DNA from: Acidobacteriales bacterium 59-55
Lineage (GTDB): Bacteria; Acidobacteriota; Terriglobia; Terriglobales; Acidobacteriaceae
Length of the DNA: 64,000 nt
Assembly (NCBI GenBank): GCA_001897435.1
Contig: MKSV01000004.1
Span: forward strand, 62,001 to 126,000
Reading direction: 5' to 3'
The translations under genes were made by a program, and so were the position numbers. Below, in pieces: positions 37,087-45,113 of this stretch. The notes under the pieces were generated by a model that worked only from the letters and a program-made list of their open reading frames with translations, was not told the DNA's origin and did not search any database. Numbering within the stretch: position 1 is the stretch's first letter; the number at the start of each line of letters is the position of its first letter.

Positions 37087-37890
37087 ATGATTCCTTTTGT
37101 AAAGGCGCACGCCTGCGGCAACGACTTCCTGATTATTGAAGAGGCATTGGCCGGGCGGCGTCACGCCGACCTCGCTCGCAAGCTGTGCGCTCGCAATACC
37201 GGCGTCGGCGCCGACGGCATCGAGTTTCTGGAGCGCAGGCCGAACGGCGAGCTCTTCCTCCGGCTCTTCAACGCCGACGGCAGCGAGGCCGAGCTCTCCG
37301 GCAACGGCACCCGTTGCGTGGCGGCGTGGCTCGCCGGCAGCGAAGGCACGCAGCAGGTGGCTCTGGGCACGCACGGTGGCCTGCGCACCTGCAAGGTCAT
37401 CGAAGCCGCCGATCCGCTCTACCTCATTGAGAGCGAGATGGGTGTACCGCGTGTAATGCAGCGGACGATCGAGCTGCCCGGCGTGGGCAACATTCCCGGC
37501 GCTATGGTCAACGTCGGCAACCCGCACTTCGTCCTCTTCGTCGACACCGACGACTTCAGCGCACACGGCAAAAGCTGGCAGCAACTCGGCTCTCTCATCA
37601 GCACCAGCCCGCTCTTCCCGCACGGCACCAACGTGGAGTTTGTGCGCGTCCTCTCGCCCTCTGAGATCGCCTTCCGCATCTACGAGCGCGGCTGCGGCCC
37701 CACCACCTCCTCCGGCACCGGCACCTGCGCCTCTTCTTCTGCCGCGATGACATTGCGCGGGACGGAGCGCTTGCTGACCGCGAAGGCCGAGGGCGGCGAT
37801 CAGCGCACCGTCTGGCCGGACAAGGACTCCGTGATGCGATTGACCGGACCGGCCGAGATCATCTGCCGGGGCGAGGTCTACGCGCTGTGA
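37087..37890 (+). CDS. dapF: Diaminopimelate epimerase family protein with Ser at both catalytic Cys positions
   Basis: This protein of 267 residues is the length of DapF and is clearly homologous throughout: HACGNDFLII, RNTGVGADGIEFL, NADGSEAE, VNVGNPHFVLF and GTNVEFV. DapF interconverts LL- and meso-diaminopimelate using two cysteines, one in NADGS-x4-CGNG and one near ACGTG. Here these read ELSGNGTRC (Ser71) and TTSSGTGTCA (Ser209), so both catalytic positions are Ser. The cysteines at 77 and 213 are offset. It may be a weak epimerase, a different isomerase, or inactive. Its stop overlaps the GTG of ldcA, and mpl follows, so the context is meso-DAP and peptidoglycan recycling. The symbol reflects homology only. 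Confidence 0.85.
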   Translation: MIPFVKAHACGNDFLIIEEALAGRRHADLARKLCARNTGVGADGIEFLERRPNGELFLRLFNADGSEAELSGNGTRCVAAWLAGSEGTQQVALGTHGGLRTCKVIEAADPLYLIESEMGVPRVMQRTIELPGVGNIPGAMVNVGNPHFVLFVDTDDFSAHGKSWQQLGSLISTSPLFPHGTNVEFVRVLSPSEIAFRIYERGCGPTTSSGTGTCASSSAAMTLRGTERLLTAKAEGGDQRTVWPDKDSVMRLTGPAEIICRGEVYAL

Positions 37891-38837
37891 CGACCTCGCC
37901 GAAAGCAGTCGTGAGGCCCGCCGCGCTGCGCCCCGGCGCGACGCTGGCCGTGCTGTCGCCTGCGAGTACGCCCAAACCCGATCTCGTACAGCGCGGCATC
38001 GCCCACTTGCAGAATCTTGGATATCGAACCGTCCTCGGCAAACATGCTCTCGATCGCGGACCGCTCTATTACGCGGGTACGCTGGAGCAGCGCCTCGAAG
38101 ACTTCCATGCCGCCTTCGCCGACCCGGCGATCGACGGCATCGTCTGCACGCGCGGCGGCTGGGGATCGGCGGAGCTGCTGCCGCATCTCGACGCGGCTCT
38201 GATCCGCGCCCATCCCAAGGCCTTCATCAGCTACAGCGACCACACCGCGCTGCACTCCTGGCTCCACAACGAGGCCGGCCTCGTCACCTTCCATGGCCCC
38301 ATGGCCGCGGCGGACTTCTCCCGCGAGGGCGGCATCGACAACGCAAGCTGGGCGCATAGCCTCGGCGGCGATGCGGCATGGTCGCTGGGCGCAGCCGACG
38401 GCTTGCGTGTGCTGCGCGCGGGCGTCGCCCATGGCAGGTTGCAGGGCGGCTGCCTCTCCATCCTCGCCGAATCTCTCGGAACGCCTTACGCACTGCGCAT
38501 CGCCGACAGCATCCTCTTTCTCGAAGACATCGGAACCAAGGCCTACCAGTGGGACCGCATGCTCCTGCACCTGCGCTACGCCGGTGTCCTGGAGAATGTT
38601 CGCGGCATCGTCTTCGGCGACATGCATCAGTGCGCCGCCGTTGCGGAGCACGACTATCTGGAACGCGCCATTCTGCACTCGCTCCGCGACTTCGACGGCC
38701 CCATCGCCATCGGCCTGCCGAGCGGTCACGTGGACGGTTCCAACATCACGCTGCCGCTGGGCATTGCTGTTAAACTGGACTTGGGCGAAGCGGGGAACCC
38801 GCGGATGCACTTCCTGGAAGCGGCGGTGAAGGTCTAG
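37887..38837 (+). CDS. ldcA: L,D-carboxypeptidase (peptidase S66)
   Basis: LdcA removes the terminal D-Ala from muramyl tetrapeptides during peptidoglycan recycling, in the cytosol. The 316-residue protein shows the nucleophile Ser in ISYSDHTALH (preceded by CTRGGWGS), the catalytic Glu in ILFLEDIGTKAYQWDRML, and the catalytic His in GHVDGSNITLPLG. All three are in the expected order. GTG 37887 overlaps the dapF stop (GTGA), so translation is coupled. The mpl gene follows after 18 bases, and Mpl reuses the tripeptide LdcA produces. Confidence 0.91.
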   Translation: MTTSPKAVVRPAALRPGATLAVLSPASTPKPDLVQRGIAHLQNLGYRTVLGKHALDRGPLYYAGTLEQRLEDFHAAFADPAIDGIVCTRGGWGSAELLPHLDAALIRAHPKAFISYSDHTALHSWLHNEAGLVTFHGPMAAADFSREGGIDNASWAHSLGGDAAWSLGAADGLRVLRAGVAHGRLQGGCLSILAESLGTPYALRIADSILFLEDIGTKAYQWDRMLLHLRYAGVLENVRGIVFGDMHQCAAVAEHDYLERAILHSLRDFDGPIAIGLPSGHVDGSNITLPLGIAVKLDLGEAGNPRMHFLEAAVKV

Positions 38838-38855
38838 CTTTAATCCCTGTCAATC

Positions 38856-40298
38856 ATGCAGAAAAATAAGCACATTCATCTCATCGGCATCTGCGGCACG
38901 GCGATGGCGTCGCTCGCCGGCATGTTGCAACAGCAGGGCCACCGCGTCACCGGCTCGGACGCCGCCGCCTATCCGCCGATGAGCGATCTTCTCGCAGGCC
39001 TGAACATCCTGGTGCGCGAGCCCTACACGGAGGGAAATCTCAACCCCCGGCCCGACCTGGTCGTCGTCGGCAACGCCATCTCGCGCGGCAATCCCGAACT
39101 CGAGTACGTGCTCGACCAGCGCATCCCCTTCTGCTCCATGGCGGCCATCCTGCACGATGAATTCCTCCCCGGCCGCGAGTCGCTGGTCGTCGCCGGAACC
39201 CACGGCAAGACCACGACCACCAGCATGCTGGCCTGGATCTACGAGGTTGCCTCGAAGACGAATCCCGAGCTTGCCCCGTCTTTTTTGATCGGAGGCGTGG
39301 CGGAAAACTTCGGCACCAGCTTCCGTGTGCGGCCCACGCGCCCCTTTCTGCTCGAAGGCGACGAGTACGACACCGCCTTCTTCGACAAGGGTCCGAAGTT
39401 CCTGCACTACTTTCCCGACGCGGCGATCCTGACCCACGTCGAGTTCGACCACGCCGACATCTACGCTGATCTCGCCGCGGTGAAGACCGCTTTCAAGCGC
39501 CTCGTCAATCTCATCCCGCGCCGCGGCCGCGTCGTGGCATTCGACGGCGCGGAGAACGTCAGCGAGTGCGTCGCCAAAGCCTTCTGCGCAGTCGAGCGCT
39601 ACGGCTTTGCCGCCGACTCCCACTGGCGCCTCACAAATCTCCGCCACGATCACTCCCTCAGCCGATGGACGCTCACCCGCGCCGGTGCCCCCTTCGCGGA
39701 CCTCAGCCTGCCCATGGCGGGCGAACACAACGCCCTCAATGCCACTGCCGCCGCCGCCCTCGCCGCCGGTCAGGGCGTTCCCGTCGAGGCCATCGTCGAG
39801 GCGCTTGCGACCTTCAAGAGCGTCAAGCGCAGGCTCGAGGTCAGCGCGGTCGTCGAAGGCATCACCATCATCGACGACTTCGCGCATCACCCTACCGCCA
39901 TCCGCGAGACTCTCCGCGCCCTTCGCGAGGCCTACCCCGGCCGCCGTCTCTGGGCGGTGCTCGAGCCGCGCTCGAACACACTGCGCCGCAACGTATTCGA
40001 AGCCGACCTTGTCGACAGCCTCGCGCTGGCCGATCGCGTCGTCCTCGCCAACGTCTTCAAGTCCGAGAGCATCCCCGCCGCCGAGCGGCTGGTGCCCGGC
40101 AACGTCGCCGCCCGCCTCAACGAAGCCGGCACTCCCGCCGCGGTCTACGCCGACGCCGACGCCATCGTCGAAGCCATCGCCCCGCAGCTTGCCGAGGGAG
40201 ACGTCGTCGCCATCCTCTCGAACGGCGGCTTCGGCGGCATCTATCAAAAGCTGCCGCGCACAATCGCCCATCTCACTGCATCAGCGGGACGGGCCTAG
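38856..40298 (+). CDS. mpl: UDP-N-acetylmuramate:L-alanyl-gamma-D-glutamyl-meso-diaminopimelate ligase
   Basis: Mpl ligates recovered murein tripeptide to UDP-MurNAc, bypassing MurC-MurE. This is a 480-residue Mur ligase. The N-terminal Rossmann part is HLIGICGTAMASLAGML. The ATP site is VVAGTHGKTTTTSML, the acidic motif is FLLEGDEYDTAFFDKGPKF, the central motif is LTHVEFDHADIY, and the C-terminal domain starts around IIDDFAHHPTAIRETL. The FLLEGDEYDTAF and DFAHHPTAI patterns fit Mpl better than MurC. It follows ldcA by 18 bases and precedes plsC by 6 bases. Confidence 0.92.
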   Translation: MQKNKHIHLIGICGTAMASLAGMLQQQGHRVTGSDAAAYPPMSDLLAGLNILVREPYTEGNLNPRPDLVVVGNAISRGNPELEYVLDQRIPFCSMAAILHDEFLPGRESLVVAGTHGKTTTTSMLAWIYEVASKTNPELAPSFLIGGVAENFGTSFRVRPTRPFLLEGDEYDTAFFDKGPKFLHYFPDAAILTHVEFDHADIYADLAAVKTAFKRLVNLIPRRGRVVAFDGAENVSECVAKAFCAVERYGFAADSHWRLTNLRHDHSLSRWTLTRAGAPFADLSLPMAGEHNALNATAAAALAAGQGVPVEAIVEALATFKSVKRRLEVSAVVEGITIIDDFAHHPTAIRETLRALREAYPGRRLWAVLEPRSNTLRRNVFEADLVDSLALADRVVLANVFKSESIPAAERLVPGNVAARLNEAGTPAAVYADADAIVEAIAPQLAEGDVVAILSNGGFGGIYQKLPRTIAHLTASAGRA

Positions 40299-40304
40299 CT
40301 CAGA

Positions 40305-41021
40305 ATGTTCGCGACCCTGAAGCTGCTCTTCGTCTACACCGCGCTCGGCCCCATCGCCGGCATCGTCGGCATGCCCTACTCGCTGCTCGTCAGCGACATC
40401 AGCCGCCTCTACAGCGTGGCCATGTGGATCGCCAACGCGGGCGTGCGCGCCGCCGGCATCCGTGTCGAGATCTCAGGGCTCGAGCACGTCCCCGCCGATC
40501 GCCGTTGCATCTTCATGTGCAATCACGTCTCGAATCTCGATCCGCCGGTGGTGCTGCCGCTGCTCCCCGGCCACTGCTCCGTGCTGCTCAAAAAGGAGCT
40601 GATGCGCATCCCCATCCTGGGCACGGCGATGCGCATGGGCAAGTTTGTTCCCGTCGAGCGCGGTCATCGCCGCGAGGCCGCGCAGGCCAGCGTCGCCGCT
40701 GCCGCCGACGCGCTCCGTTCCGGACTCAACATCCTCGTCTTCCCCGAGGGCACGCGCTCCAAAGACGGCAGGCTCTCCACCTTCAAGAAAGGCCCGTTCT
40801 TCCTCGCCCAGCAGACGCAGGCGCCCATCATCCCCATCGCTCTATCGGGCACGCAGAAGATGATGCGCAAGGGAAGCATCGCCATCACGCCCGGAGTGGC
40901 GCAGGTCCGGATGCTGCCCGCCATCGAGCCCGCCGAGTATGCGACGCGCGAGGATCTGCTCCGAGCCGTGCGTCAGGCCATCGCCGACGCGCTGCCCGAC
41001 GAGATGAAGCCCGCAGACTAG
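40305..41021 (+). CDS. plsC: 1-acyl-sn-glycerol-3-phosphate acyltransferase
   Basis: This 238-residue membrane-associated acyltransferase has the catalytic HX4D as NHVSNLDPP (about residues 73-81), GKFVPVERG, the FPEGTRSKDGRL glycerol-phosphate-binding motif and the PIIPIALSGT block. It acylates lysophosphatidate to phosphatidate in phospholipid synthesis. An N-terminal hydrophobic helix (residues 5-30) anchors it. It is the last gene of the long co-directional run. A repeat B copy lies just downstream. Confidence 0.93.
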   Translation: MFATLKLLFVYTALGPIAGIVGMPYSLLVSDISRLYSVAMWIANAGVRAAGIRVEISGLEHVPADRRCIFMCNHVSNLDPPVVLPLLPGHCSVLLKKELMRIPILGTAMRMGKFVPVERGHRREAAQASVAAAADALRSGLNILVFPEGTRSKDGRLSTFKKGPFFLAQQTQAPIIPIALSGTQKMMRKGSIAITPGVAQVRMLPAIEPAEYATREDLLRAVRQAIADALPDEMKPAD

Positions 41022-41050
41022 TGCGTTTTTCTCTCAGACGTAGCTTTTCT

Positions 41051-41118
41051 TGTTTGTCATTCCCGAAGGGAATCTGCGTTTTGCTCGCATCCCCAAGGCT
41101 ACCTTTGGAGAAGAACCG
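41051..41118 (-). repeat. Interspersed repeat B, copy 4 (inverted)
   Basis: TGTTTGTCATTCCCGAAGGG followed by AATCTGCGTTTTGCTCGCATCC, ending at GGAGAAGAACCGCC, is a full-length inverse copy of family B. It sits between convergent plsC and the SPOR gene. Confidence 0.88.
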
Positions 41119-41126
41119 CCCCGGCT

Positions 41127-41825
41127 CTACTTGACGATGGCGTTGTAGCCGTCGCCGATCAGCTTCTGGCGCATGGCCTCGGCATCCTTCTTGGTGGCGA
41201 AGGGGCCAAGCTGAATGTGGAACAGCTTGTCCTGCGGCACCTGGTGCACGGAGGCGTTATAGCCCTTGCGCTTCAGTGCCGAGAGCAGCATGTTGGCATC
41301 GCCCTGGCGCGAGATAGCCGCCACCTGCACCACGGGCAGATGGGCGCCGGGCGCAGCCGCCACCGCAGCGGGAGCAGTTCTGGCCGCCGTCACCGTCCTG
41401 GGTGAGGGCTTGGTCGGCAGCACAACTGTGGACGCCGGCTTGGGGGTCGCGGACACGGGAACCAGCGCGGGGCCGGAATCGTCCGTGGAGCTGCCGCCGT
41501 CGGCCGTCTGATCGTCGGAGCCGGTCTGGCTGGAGGCGTCTGCACTATTGGAAGAGGCCGCGCCGGCCTGTGCCGCTGTAACTCCCGATGCCGGTTTGGA
41601 GACGTTCGTCTCGGCAACCGGCGCAGCCACGCCCGCGGCGGGCAGTGACGAGCGCCTGCCCATCGAGTAACCGAAGGCGAAGAAGATCGCGCAGATCAGC
41701 ACCAGGGCGAAGAAAATGCCCAGGATGAAGGTCGTCCCGAGAGAGATCTCGCGGTCGCGCTCTCCATACTCCTCGTCGTCGTCCAGATCGTTTCCGCGGC
41801 TGCCGCGGCTGTATCGCGTGTTCAC
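41127..41825 (-). CDS. SPOR-domain membrane protein
   Basis: This 232-residue single-pass protein has an acidic N-terminal cytosolic tail and a transmembrane helix at about residues 30-52 (TFILGIFFALVLICAIFFAFGY). A Ser/Ala/Pro-rich linker follows, then a C-terminal SPOR domain from about residue 155 (VQVAAISRQGDANMLLSALKRKGY). SPOR domains bind denuded glycan at division septa, so a role in division or peptidoglycan remodelling is likely. The start is GTG 41825, two bases after the stop of the slipin gene, so the two are co-transcribed. Confidence 0.87.
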   Translation of the reverse strand: MNTRYSRGSRGNDLDDDEEYGERDREISLGTTFILGIFFALVLICAIFFAFGYSMGRRSSLPAAGVAAPVAETNVSKPASGVTAAQAGAASSNSADASSQTGSDDQTADGGSSTDDSGPALVPVSATPKPASTVVLPTKPSPRTVTAARTAPAAVAAAPGAHLPVVQVAAISRQGDANMLLSALKRKGYNASVHQVPQDKLFHIQLGPFATKKDAEAMRQKLIGDGYNAIVK

Positions 41826-41827
41826 GG

Positions 41828-42655
41828 TCAGTCCTTCTTCTCTTCTACGTTCTTCTGTTCTACGTTCGATTTCTCCAGCGCGTTCAATTTTTCTGTCACA
41901 CCCGCGGGTAGCAGAGTCTTATTCAGCAGATTCATCATCTCCAGCGGCAAGGGAAAGACGATGGTCGTATTCTTCTCGACGCCGATCTCGGTCAGAGTTT
42001 GCAGGTAGCGCAGTTGCAGGGTCATGGGCTGGGTCGCCATCAGTTCGGCGGCATCGACCAGCTTGGCGGCAGCGTTGAACTCGCCCTCGGCGTGGATGAT
42101 CTTGGCGCGGCGCTCGCGCTCGGCCTCGGCCTGCTTGGCCATGGCGCGGAGCATCGATTCGGGCAGGTCCACCTGCTTCACCTCGACCGAGACGACCTTC
42201 ACGCCGAACGGCGCGGTATGGCCATCGATGATGGTCTGAATGCGCTGGTTCAGCATCTCGCGGTGGGCCAGCACTTCATCGAGTTCTACCTCGCCGAGCA
42301 CCGAGCGCAGTGTCGTCTGGGCAAACTGTGATGTCTGGTAGACGTAGTTCGAGACCTCGATCACGGTCTTGGTTGGGTCGATCACGCGCAGGGTGATGAC
42401 GGCGTTCACCTTCAGCGTCACGTTGTCGCGGGTGATGACATCCTGCGGCGGAACCTCCATCGCCTCCTGCCGCAGGCTCACCCGGACGATCTGGTCGAGC
42501 GGACGAAAGACCAGGATGATGCCGGGACCGGCCGCCGACTCGCGAACCCGGCCGAGCCGGAAGATAACGCCGCGCTCATACTCTTTCAGGATCTTGATGG
42601 AGTTGACGACGTACAGCACGACAATAGCGATGGCGAACAGCGCTGGAATGGACAT
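41828..42655 (-). CDS. SPFH/band 7 family slipin
   Basis: This 275-residue stomatin-like protein has an N-terminal membrane hairpin or helix ([13 protein letters not shown]). The SPFH domain begins with [14 protein letters not shown], and a C-terminal coiled-coil segment is rich in Ala, Glu and Arg ([20 protein letters not shown]). Such proteins form membrane microdomains and often pair with NfeD-type proteases, none of which is seen here. ATG 42655 fits the family N terminus; the frame is open further upstream but without similarity. The gene order slipin-SPOR is the only context. Confidence 0.9.
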   Translation of the reverse strand: MSIPALFAIAIVVLYVVNSIKILKEYERGVIFRLGRVRESAAGPGIILVFRPLDQIVRVSLRQEAMEVPPQDVITRDNVTLKVNAVITLRVIDPTKTVIEVSNYVYQTSQFAQTTLRSVLGEVELDEVLAHREMLNQRIQTIIDGHTAPFGVKVVSVEVKQVDLPESMLRAMAKQAEAERERRAKIIHAEGEFNAAAKLVDAAELMATQPMTLQLRYLQTLTEIGVEKNTTIVFPLPLEMMNLLNKTLLPAGVTEKLNALEKSNVEQKNVEEKKD

Positions 42656-42823
42656 GGATGTGTAAAACCCTCGGACGGAACCGACATCGCCGCCGCTTCG
42701 ATTGTAGAGCAGTTGCAGCGCGGCTGGCCCCGGCAGCCGCGCCGGGGGGTTCCTGTCTGGGTTCCGCCTGTTCGTGCCGATACAGGGCCGAATCAGGCCA
42801 AAACATAACAAGAAGTTGGGTGC

Positions 42824-42849
42824 CCCACGTCCCGCTTCTGGGACGTGGG
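42824..42849. repeat. Family C palindrome, copy 2
   Basis: CCCACGTCCC-GCTTCT-GGGACGTGGG is a perfect 10-bp stem with the same loop as copy 1 at 208-233. One stem pair is changed on both arms, T-A to C-G. It is preceded by GGGTGC. Confidence 0.8.
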
Positions 42850-42900
42850 TTTCAACCGTGGAAAGGCTGCATGTGTGGAGCATGGATGCTGACCCGAAGG

Positions 42901-42932
42901 CCCATGTCCGAGAGTCCGGACATGGGGCACCC
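42901..42932. repeat. Family C palindrome, copy 3 (inverted)
   Basis: CCCATGTCC-N8-GGACATGGG followed by GCACCC is an inverse copy with a different, longer loop. It lies 51 bases after copy 2, so the two face each other. Confidence 0.65.
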
Positions 42933-42961
42933 AGCTTGTAGCCTCAAGCCGTTTCACCCAG

Positions 42962-43022
42962 ACGTCATCTCGACCGAAGCCGCGCGGCATCACCGCGCGG
43001 CGCAGTGGAGAGACCCCTGTAT
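42962..43022 (-). repeat. Interspersed repeat A, copy 2 (inverted)
   Basis: ACGTCATCTCGACCGAAG at one end and GCAGTGGAGAGACCCCTGTA at the other are the inverse of the family A flanks. The core is CCGCGCGG-N5-CCGCGCGG, a perfect 8-bp hairpin unrelated in sequence to the cores of other copies. Confidence 0.85.
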
Positions 43023-43073
43023 CTTCCTCTTACCGTTGTCAGCCCCGTCATCCTGGCCACCGCAAGGGCATCG

Positions 43074-44039
43074 TCATTCCGCCAAGGCCGGTTTCGGTTT
43101 TATAAGCAGGGAAGCCGCCACCGTGACCCCAAGGACCGCAACGATGACCCCGAGCGAAAGCACCGGGCCGATCTCCAACCAGTGTTCGGCGAGCATCTTG
43201 ACGGCGGCAAAAGCGAGCACCACGGCCAGGCCATAGTGCAGGAAGCGAAGCCGGGTGAGGAAGTGGACGAGAAGGAAGTAGAGCGAGCGCAGGCCCATCA
43301 CCGCCATGATGTTCGACGTATAGGCGATGAAGGGGTGGGTGGTGATCGAGAGCACGGCGGGAATGGAGTCGAGCGCGAAGACGACATCGGTCAACTCGAT
43401 GGCGATCAGAGTGAGAAAGAGGACGGTGGCCGTGCGGCGATTGTTTTCGACCACGAAGAAGTGGTCCTGGTTAAGGCTGACCGGATAGACCTTCGAGAGC
43501 CAGCGAATCCATGCCGGGGCTTCTTCGCTGTGCGAGGAGGGAATGACCAGCCGGATGGAGGCGAACAGCAGGATGGCGGCAAAGACGTAACTGATCCAGG
43601 CAAAGCGGTCGAGCAGGCCGATGCCGGCGGCGATGAAGACGCCGCGCATGACAATGGCCCCGGCCACTCCCCAGAAGAGGACGCGATGCTGCTTGAGCGG
43701 CTCGATCTTGAAGAAGCGGAAGAGCAGCAGGAAGACGAACAGATTGTCGATCGACAGCGACTCTTCGATGGCGTATCCGGCCAGATACTCGACCGCGGGG
43801 TGGTTGCCCAGGGTGTAGAAGATGAAGCCCGAGAAGGCCAGCGCCGCGGTAATCCACAGAACGGTGGAGAAGACAGCGGTGCGATGCTCCTTGGCCGGCG
43901 ACGGCGGAGTCCGGCGCCGCGAATAGAGAAAGTCAATCGCGAACAGGACCAGGAGAAAGAGATGGAAGCCAATCCAATGACTGAGCGGAGTGTCCCCGTG
44001 CGTGAGGCCATCGATGTATCCAAGCATGTTCCCTAGCAT
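43074..44039 (-). CDS. TerC/Alx family integral membrane protein
   Basis: This 321-residue protein has eight or nine hydrophobic segments. TerC signatures are EESLSIDNLFVFLLLFRFFKI and ELTDVVFALDSIPAVLSIT, whose acidic residues are thought to bind metal. PAWIRWLSKVYPVS and GLRSLYFLL are also typical. TerC/Alx proteins handle Mn2+ efflux or metallation of exported proteins, in the inner membrane. I looked for a yybP-ykoY manganese riboswitch upstream and see none. A 66-codon membrane protein gene lies 53 bases upstream on the same strand. Confidence 0.9.
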   Translation of the reverse strand: MLGNMLGYIDGLTHGDTPLSHWIGFHLFLLVLFAIDFLYSRRRTPPSPAKEHRTAVFSTVLWITAALAFSGFIFYTLGNHPAVEYLAGYAIEESLSIDNLFVFLLLFRFFKIEPLKQHRVLFWGVAGAIVMRGVFIAAGIGLLDRFAWISYVFAAILLFASIRLVIPSSHSEEAPAWIRWLSKVYPVSLNQDHFFVVENNRRTATVLFLTLIAIELTDVVFALDSIPAVLSITTHPFIAYTSNIMAVMGLRSLYFLLVHFLTRLRFLHYGLAVVLAFAAVKMLAEHWLEIGPVLSLGVIVAVLGVTVAASLLIKPKPALAE

Positions 44040-44092
44040 CTTCCTTGGATGCTACCGGAGCGGACGCCGCAATGTACATCGGCAGCAGCATG

Positions 44093-44293
44093 TTACAGGG
44101 CGGTCAGCGCCAGGGTATAGACCCCGTAGAGAGCCAGTGCAAGGGCGATCCACAGCAGCGACGACAGGAAGAGGCCGCGGAGAACGGGAAGGACGGGATG
44201 GGCGACGAAGAACTCGATCGCCGAAGCGCGCTGCGGCGGCGCGGCGGAGTTGGCGGAACTGGCGTAGGTCGAGTGAAGCGCAGGCGCGTGCAT
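44093..44293 (-). CDS. Small single-span membrane protein
   Basis: This 66-residue reading frame has a polar first half (HSTYASSANSAAPPQRASAIEF) and one clear transmembrane helix (LRGLFLSSLLWIALALALYGVYTLAL). ATG 44293 is preceded by GAGGT at a good distance (about 44302). It may be co-transcribed with the terC-like gene. I recognise no family. The frame could be spurious, but the hydrophobic helix plus a ribosome site make it a fair candidate. Confidence 0.5.
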   Translation of the reverse strand: MHAPALHSTYASSANSAAPPQRASAIEFFVAHPVLPVLRGLFLSSLLWIALALALYGVYTLALTAL

Positions 44294-44483
44294 GGTACTA
44301 CCTCAGTGAGTTCGAGCCTAGGAGCGGTGTCGAGAGCATGGGTATCCCCGGAACGGGGGAGACGGTACATCGTTTGGGGAATGCGGGAATGGATATCGTG
44401 ATGACACGCCACCGGGGTTGGCGTAGGATCAGACCGTAATTTGGGCCCTGTAGTCGTTTAGTCGATTCTCACAAGGAGAGTGT

Positions 44484-44939
44484 ATGAAGATATGGACTCG
44501 TTTGTTGGCGGTCGCGGCAGGCGTGCTTGCCGTGAATGTTGCGCTGGCGCAGGCCCCCGCGGGGTCGACCGGCCAGTGCAAGGATGGAACCTATACGACG
44601 GCCCCGAGCAAGAAGGGCGCCTGTCGCGGGCATAAGGGAGTGCAGACGTGGTTTGCCGCTTCGGCCGCAGCTCCGGCGCCGATGGCAGCGAAGGCTCCAG
44701 CGGCCGCACCGGCACCCATGCCGGCACCGGCTCCGGCGAAGGCTCCGCGGCAGATGGCTGCGATGCAGCAGGCCCCGGGCGGCGGCGCGGGAATGGTGTG
44801 GGTGAACACCGAATCCAAGGTCTATCACTGCGCGGGAACCAAGTATTACGGTAAGACGAAACAGGGAAAGTACATGTCCGAGGCGGATGCGAAGGCCTCC
44901 GGGGCGCATGCCGATCACAATCATCCCTGCATGAAATAA
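44484..44939 (+). CDS. Exported DUF3761-like protein
   Basis: This 151-residue secreted protein has a signal peptide ending at LAQA and a Shine-Dalgarno AAGGAGAG before ATG 44484. The first mature segment, QCKDGTYTTAPSKKGACRGHKGVQTW, is the DUF3761 pattern with two cysteines. An Ala/Pro repeat linker (about residues 60-95) follows. The C-terminal module VWVNTESKVYHCAGTKYYGKTKQG carries two more cysteines and a His-rich end (HADHNHPC). The two modules are probably small disulfide-stabilised domains. The function is unknown. It is convergent with the M28 peptidase gene. Confidence 0.82.
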   Translation: MKIWTRLLAVAAGVLAVNVALAQAPAGSTGQCKDGTYTTAPSKKGACRGHKGVQTWFAASAAAPAPMAAKAPAAAPAPMPAPAPAKAPRQMAAMQQAPGGGAGMVWVNTESKVYHCAGTKYYGKTKQGKYMSEADAKASGAHADHNHPCMK

Positions 44940-44944
44940 GGTGC

Positions 44945-44975
44945 AAAAAGCAGCGGCGCGAGGCTGCGCCGCTGC
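44945..44975 (-). terminator. Probable intrinsic terminator between convergent genes
   Basis: GCAGCGGCGC (44950-44959) pairs perfectly with GCGCCGCTGC (44966-44975) around a 6-base loop. On the minus strand the stem is followed by TTTTTGCAC, so it can end the M28 peptidase transcript. On the plus strand it follows the DUF3761 gene by 10 bases, but the downstream run is only CTTAAATCT. Confidence 0.65.
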
Positions 44976-45025
44976 CTTAAATCTGGCGGGTGTCTTACGG
45001 TTGAAAACTGCCTTAAAAGTCTCAT

Positions 45026-45099
45026 GTAACCAGTGAAGAGGTCGTTCTCTGGTTACATTTGAGGCTCTGTAACCAGAGAAAATCCATTTCTCTGGTTAC
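45026..45099. repeat. Four alternating copies of a GTAACCAG motif forming nested palindromes
   Basis: GTAACCAG at 45026 and 45069 alternates with its complement CTGGTTAC at 45049 and 45092. The last two extend into a perfect 13-bp stem (45069-45081 with 45087-45099) with a 5-base loop. It starts 14 bases after the M28 peptidase stop. There is no T-run, so it is not a classical terminator. Confidence 0.75.
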
Positions 45100-45113
45100 T
45101 CAACTTTGAGGGG

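Larger units (their letters stand above)
42656..43073. other. Repeat-rich intergenic region
   Basis: About 420 bases without a gene lie between the slipin start and the TerC stop (both minus strand). They hold two family C palindromes and one inverted family A repeat, listed separately. The rest is unassigned; a slipin promoter should lie near 42660-42720. Confidence 0.6.

Noticed and set aside
44040-44480. Possible manganese (yybP-ykoY) riboswitch near the terC-like gene
   Set aside because: I could not find the conserved loops or a terminator switch upstream of either minus-strand start.
44458-44946. Minus-strand frames antisense to the DUF3761 protein
   Set aside because: The plus-strand frame has a signal peptide and a Shine-Dalgarno sequence; the antisense translations are low-complexity.
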